64,000 nt of DNA from Blattamonas nauphoetae (taxonomy: Eukaryota > Preaxostyla > Oxymonadida). A program made the position numbers and the translations under genes. The stretch is taken from the NCBI GenBank assembly GCA_033064195.1, contig JARBJD010000025.1, positions 124,001 through 188,000 on the forward strand. The letters run 5' to 3'. The notes under the pieces were generated by a model. It made no database searches and was not told the origin of the DNA. It saw only the letters and a program-made list of their open reading frames with translations. This document shows, in pieces, positions 9,054-21,509 of the stretch; the first letter of the stretch is position 1; each line of letters begins with the position of its first letter.

Positions 9054-12000
9054 TTACCCTCCCCACTCCCTCCCCTCCCCCACATAGAACTTGTTCATGA
9101 ACTCCACCCAATGCAGCCGAAGACAGTGCAGGAACGCACTCAGCCCTTCCATCCCACACAGCACAGCCGCCGTCGCTCCAATCAGCGCTGGCATCCCAAT
9201 CACTGACCCAAACACAGGCACCTTCCGAGCCACCAGAATCGACAGGTAATCGAAGAACACTTCCGACAGCTGCGAATGCGCAAGCGACAGCGCCCACAGA
9301 CGCAGGTAGCTCGCTGTGTTCGACACACACCCCAACACGTACTCGATCGTGTCGATCACCAGGTGCACGAACAGACCCGAGTCGAACGCCGGCTCCCGCT
9401 CCTCCCATTCTCTCCCGCTCCTCTCGTCGCCGTCCCCCTCTCCTTCCCCGCCTGCCTTCCCTTCTTCCGCTTCTGTCGTGCTCGTCGCAAGCGACGTCGG
9501 GGTCAGTGTTCCATATCGCTCTTTCTGCTTCTCTTCCTCTCCAAATTCAGACGAAAGCGAATTGATGCTCCCAGCCACACTCAATCTCCCCGACTGCCCA
9601 GACAGCAGCGACACTGTCTCTGTGTCTGTCCCTTTCGTCAAATACTTCGGCTTCTTTCGCTGTTGCACCGATCGCTCTTGTTCCGCACTCGTTCTTTCTG
9701 TCTTCTTCCCTTCTTCCTTCTGAGCTCGACACGCTTGCCTGCACAACATCACAAAATTCGGAACAACCATCCACACAATGCTAAACAGTGCCAATCCGAC
9801 GAGCACGAGCTGGATCGTCTCCTGCCCTTTGAACATCCTGTCGTCCGCACTCATTTTCTTCGTCGGCGACAGGAACATGTCGATCATCACAGAAATCAGC
9901 ATCGGTTTGTGTGTCGATGCGTCCAGCCACTTGAAAACGATCAGGAACGACAGATATCCAAACAGCGACAGGAACAGCGTCAGTTTTGGGAGGAATGTGA
10001 AGAAGGTGAATTTGAGGGCGTCGATGGGACGAGAGGTGTGGATGGAGTTGAGAAGGGAGAAGACGAGGCCAAGTGACATGTGCAGCACGGCAATCAGGAT
10101 CGACATCTTCATTTTGAGCGAGTTGAGGAAGAGGAGGGAGTTGTCGCACTGACGCCAGATCTGAGGAGAGGGAGAGGATGGGACAGAATCAAAGAAATGA
10201 CGAAAGAACGGCAAAGACAAGAGGGAGATGAGAAAAGAAGAGAAGAAGAAGAGAAAGACAATATTGGATAAGGAAAGACGAAAGAAGCGTCGGCAGACCG
10301 AATCGACTCCGAATACATAAGTCCCCACTTTCCTCATCTTCCCCGCTTCCACCTTCCACCCACTTTTGAACATCGGCAGCGAGATTGAGAAGAACTCGTT
10401 GTACAGCAGTCCAGTGAAGATGGACATGGCACCCATCAGCACGAGCAGGATCCGACCGATGTGGAAGTAGCGGAGGATCTGGGAGAGGGAGAGGAGGAGA
10501 GTGGAGGGAAGAAGAGGAGAGGGGAAGAACGAGTAGAATCAGGAAAGTGGGAGATTGGTCAAATCCTCCAGAAATCAAAAAACAACCAATATCATGAAAA
10601 AGAGGAAAATAATCGAAAATAGAACATACATCATTCCCTCCCGTCCATCCCTCCCCCTTCCTCCCCAACACGCAGCACAGCACTCCCACGAGAAGCACAA
10701 TCGCTCCATGTCCCACATCTCCAAACATAATCGCGAACAAAAACGGAAAAGTCACCAACGCGGACAGCGCCGGGTTGATCTCTTTGTAAGTCGGCGTTCC
10801 GAACGAATTGATTAGTTTCTGAGGCGCGGCCGTGAACGCATTTGTTCGGATCAGAGTCGGGGGCGTCGTCAGCTCGTCGGGAAGTGGGATAATTGTCCCG
10901 TTCTCCAAAATGCGCGCTTTTTTGGATGTCTCGTTCATTCGAAGTGGAGTTACGAAGGGAACAGTGGTATCGGCTGCAGTTTTCGCAGTCTGAGCGAGTG
11001 TGTCCTCAACTACAGAAATCATTCGTTCGCTCACCCATCCTTCCCCCAATGCCATCTGCGACGAAGAATCGACGACAAATCGGTTGAGGATGGAGTATAG
11101 GCGGAGGGAGGACGTGAGAGCCTCGGAGAAAGTTGGGAGAAGTGGGGAGAACGAGGCGAGGATGGTTTCGATGTGATGGTGGGAGTGGGAGAGCACCTGA
11201 TGGAGATGGAGAGGAGGGAACAATGAAAACAGGAATATGAACGACAACGAATGACCAAAAACGCCGAAGTTCAGAACGACATCTTCTCCACCCACACACC
11301 TCATCGTTCATCCGGAGTTTCTCTTCTGCCTTGCCAAGCATCTCCTGCACGTGATTTATGATCGCAGCAAGACTGCGTTCTCCTTCTTCATGAAATGGAA
11401 ATAGCGTCGCGTTGTACGACAGACACAGCCGATTGATGGTCAAAAATGAATGTGGACCAGAAAAGAAGACCAGAAAGACTGCCTTTGGGGGCTGTGACGG
11501 AGAAGAGAGAGCACGGAGAGAGATGAAAATGAAGATCAGAGTGAGAAAGTGGATAATCGATTGTTTGTCAAAATATACAATATCAAACCGAGTCCTTCCG
11601 TTGTGGAGCCAATCGATACTCAAATAAGACATTCCCGCGGAGAGAGATCATCAGAAGGCGATGGAAAATGTCCAACACTCCCAACGACACTATACCCGCA
11701 ACAAACCTGAAAAGAAGAGAAAATCAAGAATATGACGGGTATGCGAGGGGATGGGAGCAAGATGAACCTCCGAAATTGATGAATGGAGACGGTCCAAGAA
11801 TGTGAAACGACGCGATCGTCTCCAAACAAAGAAATGAGAAAAACCAATCGAAAAGAAAAATGTAATTCAAAGGTGAAATATCTCTGCCTCTTCTCACATA
11901 CTGTACAGCTAAGAAGACCTGTCCTTGCGAAACGACAGAAGGGGGTTGATTGATTGATGGTCCTTCCACATCAGTGCGATAATATAGATTGTTCCCATCG

Positions 12001-12615
12001 GCATTCCTGTTCTCTTCCTCTTCTTTCAAATTATCATTTGGCTCGTCTTTGCTTAAGCTGTTTTGGGGAAGATCTTTGAGATAAGTTGGATCGACGGCGA
12101 CCTGGGAATCGACAGAGCCCGCTGCAAAAGACTCGAGGAGGATGGTCTGGCCTATCGACAGCACATCAATCATGTCTTGAAGATCTGACTGTTGTTCACA
12201 GAGTTCTTTTTCTCGAGCGAGTTGTTCATCAAGATCGCGTTCCATCGAAACTAGTTGTTCCTCTATCCGCATCGGTGACAGAGTTTCAGCATCCTCAATT
12301 TCTTCCTTTTCAGGATCAGGAGAGCCGTTAATGCTATCCATCCCAAATTTCGTCATCACATTTTGAATCCTCTTCAATCGGCCTAATGACTGATGGCAGA
12401 GATTGATCTGTCCAAAGAATGGTAATTGCGTCGGACGGACATCAAAGTTTAAGTTACAAAAATCAACAGCTTGGATTCGTTGAAGAGATTTGATGTGTTG
12501 TGAGACTGCCAACGAAGAAGATAAATAATGAAGAAAATAGACGAGAATCACGAGGGATGATGAATTGCCGATGGAGCATTGTCTCACTCCGAAAGATGTT
12601 GAGAGGTTTGTCCAT
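9054..12615 (-). CDS. V-type proton ATPase subunit a, seven exons
   Basis: Subunit a of the membrane V0 sector, which carries the proton half-channels of the V-ATPase in vacuole/endosome membranes. Exons on the minus strand: 12615-12552, 12505-11902, 11706-11589, 11491-11300, 11196-10630, 10478-10299 and 10160-9054. All junctions are GT-AG and phases agree, giving about 943 residues, normal for the family. The N-terminus MDKPLNIFRSETM matches the family FRSEEM start. Family landmarks include FVAGIV, the FGDVGHGAIVLLVG segment, GLLYNEFFSISLPMF, FLNSLKMKMSILI, and the C-terminal SYLRLWALSLAHSQLSEVFF with the functional Arg. Introns are 46, 195, 97, 103, 151 and 138 nt. A charged low-complexity insert (about EEEKQKERYGTLT) precedes the last helices. 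The stop is TAA. Confidence 0.95.
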
Positions 12616-12864
12616 GAGAGACGGTCTTGGACTGTCAATTGCGACTTATTGGGGCGATCGACTCACTTGAATGGTTAACCTTCCCAACGTTTCTTAAAAT
12701 GAGCCTGAATCGGTCAAGATATTATTGATGGTGGAAATGAGAGAGGGGCAGAAGATGCCCAAAATCAAAGAATAAGTCGTTTATGAGATATCCGACCTTC
12801 GCGGAGACTTGATAGTGGACCACAACCTCCTAAATACGATTTGGAGTTCATGGTTGCGATTGTC

Positions 12865-14301
12865 TTAGAAACCAAGCAGCACAGCGACCAGAAGAGCAAG
12901 CGATGCGAAGGCAGCTGTCTTTCGTGCTCCAGAATACAAACACCCGACATATCTCACCTGGTCACCGAATTCCATCTTCACTGTGTATTCCCCACTGATC
13001 CCCACATTTGCTCGAGGAACAGCTGCCACTGCATAGCTTGACTGGCCTGATTGTTTGATCGTCACTCCTCCTTGATCAATTTCGGTGTCTTTATGGCCAA
13101 CGTACCACGTCATCTCGTCCCAGCGAATGAGCTTATCGTCGGCGTCTTCGGTGTGATAGCGAGGAGCAATGCTCACTTTCAGGCGGTCAAGAGCGGCGAC
13201 ACCCAGGGATGCTGTTTGGGAAGTGAATTCAGCAAGAAGATAGTTGCCAAGGTCACTCGATTGGCCGCCTGTTTTTGTGGCCATTTTGAGGTTCGAGCGG
13301 GTGAGTGTCACTTTGGGGAAGACAAACGCAGTTTTGGAGATGTTTGTCATGTCCGTGTTGTTCAGAGGAAACTTCTTGTCCATCATATCCTCATAATAAT
13401 AAGCTTCACATTTCCCAGAAAGATGGAGGTCGAGTGGAAATTGGTCGATTTCCACAATTTTGTTGTCCTCTTTGCGTACTTTTCCTGGGTTGAGAAAGGT
13501 TATGTAGAATGTGTCCGCAGCATTATCGGGGATCGAACACACAATTCCCTTCGGGACAAGGCTGGTGAACGAAGTGGCACTGTCTTGAAGAAGGACAACG
13601 GAGGACTCTGTGGTGTTTATGTTCTTCAAAATCAGAACACCAAGTTCTGGGTCATACACAATCACTGGGTTGTTGGCTCTTATCGTCCCGTTCTCCACAA
13701 TGATTGCTGCTGATTTCTTGTCCCACGGTTCGGTTTCGAACTTCGACGTCAACTTCGCAAATGTTGTGGTTGACGGTAGTTGAAGAGGGCGCACAAGAAG
13801 ATAGACTGCAACGTTAAGAACACCATATTGTTCAACACGAAACACATAATCTTTCTTTTCACCGCTGGGGGTTCGAGAGGTGGAGATCACAAATGTTTGG
13901 GCTTGCACATCCTGTGGTGTAAAGTCGGAGGAGAGAGAGAGGGTCATCAGAGTGCTGCTTGTACCTTTGATCTTAATCGTTCCCAGACCTGTCAGACCGT
14001 AGTGATCAGTATTGGAGCTGAGGAAATGGTGGTTGAGGTGCATTTCGTATTCGATGTCCTGTGAGGGTGTCTTTTTAAATGTATCATCACTCGAATCGAA
14101 GGTGACTTCTCCAATCAGTTCGGCATGACCTTGAATTGTGATTTTGGTTACGTTTTCCCAATTCGCGTGCTTCACAGCTTGGTCCAAAGCATGGCAGGCT
14201 GTTTCTGGAGTCAGGCACGTCTTGCTCATGCCACCGAATTCAAGGAAGATTGTGTCACCGTCGACCGAGAATAGGAATGCCGTAAGGACGAGGAGTATCA
14301 T
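12865..14301 (-). CDS. Secreted beta-helix-like surface protein, 478 aa
   Basis: The N-terminus MILLVLTAFLFSVDG is a signal peptide. It is followed by a CLTPETACHALDQAVKHA segment, the Cys-x-TP-x-x-Cys-x-x-Leu pattern that opens repeats in the large beta-helix gene at 32-47 kb. Many strand-rich stretches follow (GLGTIKIKG, TIRANNPVIVYDPELGVLILKNIN). The end is a hydrophobic tail, ALLVAVLLGF, after a small-residue stretch, which could be a GPI signal or a membrane anchor. It is a single exon, divergent from the RhoGEF gene, whose start is 221 bp away. It is probably a surface or secreted protein of the pectate-lyase-like fold; no enzymatic residues are recognisable. Confidence 0.8.
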   Translation of the reverse strand: MILLVLTAFLFSVDGDTIFLEFGGMSKTCLTPETACHALDQAVKHANWENVTKITIQGHAELIGEVTFDSSDDTFKKTPSQDIEYEMHLNHHFLSSNTDHYGLTGLGTIKIKGTSSTLMTLSLSSDFTPQDVQAQTFVISTSRTPSGEKKDYVFRVEQYGVLNVAVYLLVRPLQLPSTTTFAKLTSKFETEPWDKKSAAIIVENGTIRANNPVIVYDPELGVLILKNINTTESSVVLLQDSATSFTSLVPKGIVCSIPDNAADTFYITFLNPGKVRKEDNKIVEIDQFPLDLHLSGKCEAYYYEDMMDKKFPLNNTDMTNISKTAFVFPKVTLTRSNLKMATKTGGQSSDLGNYLLAEFTSQTASLGVAALDRLKVSIAPRYHTEDADDKLIRWDEMTWYVGHKDTEIDQGGVTIKQSGQSSYAVAAVPRANVGISGEYTVKMEFGDQVRYVGCLYSGARKTAAFASLALLVAVLLGF

Positions 14302-14522
14302 GATCGGTATTCAAGAATTGATCAAGGTCGAAGGGGATTTGTGCAGCCCACAACTTGGATCAATCACCATGGGATTTGAGCAATCAGCCATCTTACCCCG
14401 TCTGATACCACAACCATATGTTTCAATTCTCGTTTCATTCAATATGGTCGGACTTTTGAAAGATCTGGAAGCGGTTGCCTGTGTTGAGTATGATCAATCC
14501 ATAAGTAGTATCTCAAATCACC

Positions 14523-16950
14523 ATGTCCGGCTTTTCGCAAGAAGTCCAAGCCGTCATCCTCATTCAACGATTTTGGCGTCGATATTTTCAAGCCAAAACC
14601 GAAAAGGCTCTCACAAAAATGAAAGTTAAGCGAAAATTCATAACACAAGAGTTATACGATACTGAAGTCGTTTACGTCACAGCACTCGACGTTTTGATGC
14701 GAGTTTCTTCATTTTCTTTCGTATTTTGTGCTTTTCTCCTCAGCACTTTTATGATCCTCTCACAGCAAGTATCCAAGCTTCGAAAATCGAAATGGACAAG
14801 AAAACGATGAGCGACATCTTCATGAACATTGCACAGATTCGAGGAGTTCACGATGTCATTCAGAAAGATCTTGGGGCGATTGTGTCGAACTGGAGTGATG
14901 AACAGCAAGTTGGACCTTGTTTCCTCATCTTGGTTTGCCATTCCAATCTCGTACTTTCACTTTCTTTTCCAATTCAATTGAAATTGTTACCTTTTCTTTC
15001 TGTTCTTCCAATTCTCATCCATTCTTCTGCAACAACTCCATTCTTCTCCTCTCTCATCTAACAACTTCAAAGGCACATTTTCTCAAACTTTATGTGGAAT
15101 ACTGTCAGAATTACGACAGAAGCAACGATACTCTCCAACAGACAATGAAGAACAACAAAGCGTTTCGCTCTTTCGTCTCAAATGCATCCGCCAATCCCGA
15201 AGTCGGTGGCCAGCCTTTGGAATCCTTTCTTATTCGCCCGATTCAGCGCATCCCTCGATACAACATGATGCTTCACGACTTGGCCGCTAATACATGGCCT
15301 TCGCATCCTGATTATGATCCCATCCACGCAGCCGCCAATGTGATGCAGGAGACAGCTGCTTTTGTGAACGAAAGTGTTCATCGAAAGGAAAGACTGGACA
15401 AAGTGCTTGAGATCCAGGAGAAGCTCATCCCAGCCGAATATCAACTCGTGAAGCCTTCCAGAATCTTTGTGTTTCAAGCAGAAATGCTGAGTGTGGGGAA
15501 GAATGCTTACAATCAACTTCTGTTTTATATATTTTTTTCAGACTTCTGTCTGGTCACAAAACAAACGACCTTCAGCAAGCATCTGAAGATCCGATCTGAA
15601 TTTCCTCTCGTTCCGCTGAAAGTGAGTGTGGTTGGCCCTAAATCCAGCAATGGAGACAACCAAAATACTATTCTTTCTTTCACCTCACAGGACATTCGTC
15701 AGCAGTTGGAACAAGAAAAATTGTCATCAGCCCCAGATCCCCAACCAACATCAGATGACATGAAAGACGCCGAACGTTACTCGGTGGGAGATTATGAAGG
15801 CCGCTATCTGGTTGAGATTCTGACGCAAAACGATTGGTGGATGTTGGACTTGGAAGAAGAAGACCGACGAAAGGATTTCATCTGCCGACTGATCGCGCTG
15901 GTTCGCCGACGAGTGTGGGAACTCCTCCAAACGAAGAGCCCAGAATCGGAATACGTTCTGAATTCTGCTCAAGTTGTCGATCCTCGTGCTGAAAGTGCGA
16001 GCCCATCGCCTCAAGTCAAGTCCACTACAGGTCGAATAACACGCACAGGAAGCGAAGCACGACCAGCCAATGTTGTTGTTCAGCCAGGGACAGCAACTGG
16101 TGCCTTTTCACTCTCATCTGCGCTGAAGTCAGCGATGGAAGACATCGGATCTGATCCTCCGCCCGCTGTTGCCACTCCACCCAACCAATCATGGCGAGCA
16201 TCGCTCAAACCAAATTCCCAGCCCGCTGGACCACTCAGTCGAACTCCCCCTCCTGCTCCCCCTCCTCCTCGGCTGCAACAGAACCAGCCAGGAATGATCG
16301 CTGGAGGATCCCAAAATCCGATGTTGCCTCAAAACAAGCCACTCAAAATGGTCCCACGAACGTCCAATCCTGTGGAACCGTCGAGCACACTCCAAAACAC
16401 ACGGACATCTGGAAAACCAGTGACATTGTCGTCGGATCTGTCTCACTCGCCGTCTGTCATGAAAGCCAGCATGAAACTCAAACAACCAGCTGGTTCGCAT
16501 CTCAAACACATCACTCCAAACGTGTCAATTCTAAATCAGGCGACAGAGCAGAAAAACGAGGAAATGTTGGAAGGAGTGAGCAAGGAGTCTCTCTCCCGTG
16601 TCCAGGCTGCCATTCTCAAATTCTCGTCCGGATCGTCAACCCCAACCTTGCCGTTCACAATTTCCCCAAAACCACTCACCCACTCGACACCCACAAACCA
16701 ATCACCAGCATCAACATCACTCACTCCCTCCCGTCCCTCTCAATCGCTACCCAGTTCTTCCCAACACTCGCCAGCCTCTTCTTTGCCCTCCTCATCTCCC
16801 CCTTCTTCAAAACCCCCTCCTCTCCCGTCAAATGGTCCCCCTTCAAAACCGCCTCCTTCTGCGCAAGCTGCAGCCAGTTCTAAACCAGAAGGAACGGGAA
16901 TGAGCATTCAAGAGCGTATTCGGCTGCTGAATATGAACGCTAAACAGTGA
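14523..16950 (+). CDS. IQ-motif RhoGEF (DH-PH) protein, three exons
   Basis: Exons 14523-14702, 14744-14908 and 15073-16950 (introns 41 and 164 nt, phases consistent), 740 residues. An IQ motif, AVILIQRFWRRYFQAK, lies near residue 11. The DH domain follows: ITQELYDTEVVYVTAL at its start, IFMNIAQIRGVHDVI in the middle, and QPLESFLIRPIQRIPRYNMML, the diagnostic conserved helix. A PH-like region follows with a LLFYIFFSDFCLVTK strand pair. The C-terminal third is Pro/Ser-rich with PPPAPPPPRL, fitting SH3 or profilin ligands. It should activate Rho/Rac GTPases at the membrane, perhaps under calmodulin-like control through the IQ site. The stop is TGA. Confidence 0.9.
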
Positions 16951-17196
16951 TGTGTTTTATTTCTCCTCGCTGACTGAGTGTTGGCATTTTCCTGTTTTAT
17001 CCTCACTTCACGTTGTTTTTGCATCAACCTGATCTCGTACCTTTTTATGTATCCTTTGAGATTTCTTTTTGTTCTCAATTTGTTCACAAAACTCCATGAT
17101 TTCAGAAAGTGCATTTTATGGGCACAAGATCTGTCCTCAATTTCTGTTGCCTTTCCAACTTAACGCTTTCTTTCTGAGATACCAGTGCAACTACCA

Positions 17197-19284
17197 ATGA
17201 TCCCTTTCCTCATTCTTGTCGTAACTCGTCTTAGTCATCCTCAATTATTTGACCCAGATCAAACCCCCCTCCCTGTCACCGAACGCACCTTTGCTGCCCG
17301 TGCCAATCGTCACCCCTTCATTATCATTCCGGGTATATCCTTCTTTCACATTCGTCATTGTCCATATCTCATTCAGGTCTCTCTGGTTCTGGACTTGAAG
17401 TGAAAGAGAAGAACGAGACCAAATGGGGCCGCCTCTGGATTGATACCCTTCGAACCCTTCCACTTGTCATCAGAGGTTTGGTCTCTCTCTCTCTCCATCG
17501 TTTTCACTTCCCTCGTCATTATCTTTTCTCTCGATCATTTCAAATGATGTTCACTTCCTCTGTGTTCTCGTTTCCGCAGGATGGATGAAGGACATCAAAC
17601 CAACATTCAACGCAACAGCCATGACGTATCAATCAGCTTCCCACGTCGATGTTCGTGTGAAAGACTTCGGCGGACTGCAAGTGTGCCTGATCTCCCTCCT
17701 TCATCACTCCTCCTTCCTTCCCTGTCTTCATTGTCTTCCTTCCTTGCCTTCCTTCACTCCCCTTCCTGTTTCCTGCAGGGTGTCAATTATCTCGACAGCA
17801 GACTGGGCAAACTCACGCAAGCATACAACCCGCTCACAAAGGCTCTGATTGAAGCAGGCTATGTCGAGCGGAAGGATCTTTACGCCGCTCCCGTGTGCCT
17901 CTCTCCGCCTTCCCATTCTTTCCTCTTCTCTCGTCTCGGTAAGTATGACTGGCGCCTCGTCAACGTCTTCGGTCACGCTGCCACTGCGTATTACGAGGAT
18001 CTCAAAAAGCTGGTCGAGACAGCCTTCCGCGCGTGTGTCCCCCTCTTCCACATTCCTTCCAGCAACAACAACAAGAAGGTCGTGCTCTGCGGGCACAGTG
18101 CTGGTGGCATTGTCGCTCATCGCTTTGTGACCAGCGGTGTCGTTAATCAAACCTGGATCGACACATACATCTTTGCTGTCATCACTTCGGGTGCTCCCTT
18201 CGGCGGTGCTCCAATGGCGTTTGGCTATTCAGCGTCGCCAAGAAAGTGGATGTTCCCGTGGGTGTGCAGGGAGAGATGAGTGCTATTTTGGGATTATTGA
18301 TGATTCACGTTGTTTCTCTGTTGTATTCGTTCATTCTTTGTTGTTATTTTCGTCGCAGATCGGAGCGTCCACCATCAGCACTCTGACGCAGGATTGTGCC
18401 TGTCTGCACTGGATGATCCCCAACAAGAACGCCTTCAACGATGACTACGTCGTTGGCCAGCTCAAAAGTGTGCTTTCCACTTCATCTTCCTTCATATTCA
18501 CCATTTTCTCTTCCATCTTCAAATCACCCACAATCCTCTCCCCGCCTCTCCTCTGTCATCTCCTCCCTTCCCCCACTCTCCCCTTCTCTAACTCTCCATA
18601 TCTCAGCTTCCAAAGGCGACATTGTGCGCAACATCACCATGAAGAATATGACGTGGACGTACGACCAGGCAAACAAGAGTGGAGTGAAGACAGCCATCCA
18701 ACGCACTCGAAGCATCACCGACCAGCCTCTCGCGCAGCCAAAGGTGATGACACACGTGATGTACTCGATTGGTCTGTGATCCTTCTGTTTCTGCCCTTCA
18801 CACACTTTCTCCATCTTTCTCCATTTTTGTTGCCTTTCCTGCCAATCATTCGTGTCTCCTTCTTTTCTGGTCTTCTTCGTCGTCGTTAGGTGTCAATACC
18901 ACAGCTGGTGTGATTCTGAACGCGACCAATCCGCGCTGGTGGTCGGACACGCATTCTGATTACTACGTGGATGGCGACGGCACAGTCCCGACTGTGTCAC
19001 TCAGCGGTGTGTCTCATATCCGTCCCATCTCGTTCTGAGCCCTTTCTTACCATTCATCTCGCTCTCCCTTCCCTCGCCTTATTCTCCCTCTTTTCTCGCC
19101 CTCCGCAGTCCCCCGCAAGTGGAGAGACACCTCACTCGTCAAGTTCCACACATACCGTGGCTGTGACCACATGGGCATTATTCAAGATGCCGTCCCCATT
19201 GCCCGTATTTTGGACATTATTGCGCCGGCAACCACAGCGGAAATGGAATACGAGGACTCACTCAACCCTCCCGACGACTTTTAG
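17197..19284 (+). CDS. LCAT-like acyltransferase/phospholipase, nine exons
   Basis: An alpha/beta-hydrolase of the lecithin:cholesterol acyltransferase family, secreted or lumenal (MIPFLILVVT signal peptide). Exons: 17197-17332, 17377-17475, 17580-17680, 17779-17892, 17944-18261, 18359-18467, 18607-18771, 18890-19006 and 19109-19284. All are GT-AG and the phases close, giving 444 residues. Landmarks: IIIPG then LSGSGLEV (oxyanion region), YAAPYDWR, VVLCGHSAGG (nucleophile Ser), SGAPFGG, YYVDGDGTVP (Asp) and CDHMGII (His). The exon 5 end is the least certain. A different frame there (VAKKVDVPVGVQG) also looks protein-like, so the junction near 18230-18262 needs cDNA. The stop is TAG. Confidence 0.9.
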
Positions 19285-19503
19285 CCGTCTATGTTAGATC
19301 ACCACACCTTAATCCTGTTCTTTTCCCCAGTCTGTATTTACAGAGAGTTCAACGTTTTTTGCTCAATATTGGACCGATATGGTGCATTGAATATTGTGGC
19401 GAGACGTGTCTTGATGAAGTCCAGAGTCATCTCATTCTTATCCTCAGTCATCTGGGCCGATCCATTCATATTCTCCGTATCATCCTCCATCTCCTCATTG
19501 ATA

Positions 19504-20937
19504 ATGCCTCCAACCAAAGTGAAAGCCAAAGTAGCAACACCACTCTCACCGCTTGCAGCCCCAAAACCGAAACCCAAACCTGCAACACCCAAATCTGTCT
19601 CGACACCAAAAGCAGCCGCATCAGCTGCCTCACCAAAAGCCAAAACAAAACCTGCTGCTGCTAAAGCTAAACCAAAGACTACTACGGCACCGAAGATCAA
19701 ACAGAAGACGCAAGGATCCGCCCCAGCTCCATCCCCACATCGCGCTCCAACACGTCCGAATGTCTCGACGAAACTTAGTCCTGAGCTTCTGGGTCCAGTG
19801 GACAAGGTCAAACAAGCTCTATCAGCTCAATCGGCACAGCGGCCGTTGAATACAATCATCGAGAAACTACCCACACTTCCTCCGATCAACAAATTGGCTG
19901 TGGTCGACAGTGAGATCTGCAAAGCGCTTGCCAAAATTCTTCGATCGGAATTATTGGGCGAGTTTGGGCACAGTTGCAGCTTGCTGGTTCATATTGTCGC
20001 TGAAGACAATCCCGATGCTATTTATCCAATTCTCAAGGAAGGATTGAGCAGAGTGTTGATCGAGAGATTGGATGCTTCCAAGCAGGATGCAGATGAGGAT
20101 ACAGTCATTGCGATTTATGACTTGTCTCAAGGAACGACAGACGAGAAGATACAACTCGTCGAACAACGCGCTCTCCCGGTCCTCGTCCGCTTGCTTGAAC
20201 ACCCCAACCTGACCATCACAAATGCCTCCATCATCGCTTTGCACAATATTATCCTCGCTGGCGCCCAGATGTCACCGGACAACGAACCCCACCCGTTTTT
20301 GGACAAAATGGAGGATTCTGGCAGTTTATCGCGGATTTTCAAATTGTGGACGAGGAAGGCTGACGAGGACAGTGAACGGACAGTAGCGAGCACGCTGAGC
20401 ATTCTGCACAGAATGAAATTACTGGACGATGAGTTCAAGCCGATCATCGCCACAGTTGTTGCTGAAGTTGCGAACGGAGAAGACAACGAGAAATCCGACG
20501 CTCTTCAAGCACTCACATACCTGACTGGTGTCCCTGGTCTGTCCTAGCTCATCCTCCCTCATTCCATCACATTCTCTCGCTATTTCTTCGTAGAGAACCA
20601 CAAGGCTCTCCTTGACGCGAATATTTTGCAAACAATTGACCAACTATTCAGGTATCCCTCTTCTTCCCGTTAATTGTCCCTCTCTCTCAAATCCCATCAT
20701 TTTCCCAAAACAAGTTCGAAGCCGTCAAACAACGTCATCTGCAACGTGTTTGCCTTCCTGACCTCTCTCGCCCGCGCTGGTGTCCCAACCACAAAGCAGG
20801 CGATCCTCCAGATTCTCCCGATGGCAGCGCTGGACACGTGGCGGAAGAAGGAGGACGAGGGGAAGGCTGCAGGCGACGAGGATTTGATTGCTGTTGGGAA
20901 CAATGCGCATGCTCTTCTTTTGGAAATGCAGAAGTGA
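19504..20937 (+). CDS. ARM/HEAT-repeat protein with Lys/Pro/Ala-rich N-terminus
   Basis: Exons 19504-20527, 20594-20651 and 20715-20937 (introns 66 and 63 nt), 434 residues. Residues 1-80 are a basic Pro/Ala/Lys tail (VKAKVATPLSPLAAPKPKPK). The rest is helical repeat, for example LPVLVRLLEHPNLTITNASIIALHNIILAG, an ARM-like unit, and ATVVAEVANGEDNEKSDALQAL. It is probably a scaffold or adaptor. The basic tail could bind nucleic acid, microtubules or membranes, but no specific family is recognised. The end, NNAHALLLEMQK, is followed by TGA. An ATG 213 bp upstream is in frame, but the sequence there lacks the tail composition, so MPPTKVKAK is chosen. Confidence 0.75.
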
Positions 20938-21509
20938 CTTTGTCTGTGTTTATCCACATCGTTGGCATTTCGTTGATTTACCGTTTTCTTCCTCCGCTTG
21001 GCCAGAATCCGTAAGCTGCATAAGAAACACACTTCGACGGTGTTGGGGGTCCTCTCATCGTGGTTGGATGGGTGGGTGTCGAGGAGTTGAAGAGACATGA
21101 AGAGCGAAACCGAAAGAATCCTGAGAACAAAAAAGAACGATCTCCAAAAAAAAGTGACACACCTCAAACAAAGAGTGGATGGCTGTGGAAGTGTGGAAAT
21201 GCGGGGCACATCCAATTTCGACGAGATAAACGAGAAGTGTTTTGTGATGGTTCAAAAGTCGAGATTGGGAAAGATAATCTGGTCACAATGCATCGTTCAG
21301 GGACGCAAGGAATTGTGTGGAGAGAGGACGGTTGACGATGTGACAGTCAAAGACAGCCGCGTTGAGAACGACCAACCCAAAAGAAGAAACCATTTCTGGA
21401 CGATTGGAGGCCATCCCAGAATCTGTTCGTCTGCACCAGCAATCAGCGCATTCCCAACATCCGAGGAGAGTCCGCAGAAATGAGTTGGAATCATTTGAGT
21501 GACGCAGCT
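20938..21509 (-). repeat. Left spacer of the main array with downstream block
   Basis: About 21270-21494 is the conserved block behind the array gene that ends at 21510. After that gene's TGA come five codons (SCVTQ) and then an in-frame ATG opening a 65-codon frame (PTHFCGLSSDVG at the start, TVTSSTVLSPHNSLRP at the end). Bases 20938-21270 resemble array spacer but hold no convincing gene. Confidence 0.65.

Noticed and set aside
9276-10076. Plus-strand 266-codon frame opposite V-ATPase
   Set aside because: It is the shadow of a long, well-conserved minus-strand exon.
18015-18062. A 30 nt intron in the LCAT exon ending at TTCCTTCCAG
   Set aside because: Its length is a multiple of three and the retained sequence reads as an acceptable loop before NNNKKVVLCGHS, so it was left as exon.
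21270-21483. Plus-strand open frame (GKIIWSQCIVQGRKELCGER and so on) repeated in all six downstream blocks
   Set aside because: It is conserved because the DNA is conserved; all frames of the block are mostly open, and array genes run on the other strand. No start or splice context supports it over the minus-strand frame.
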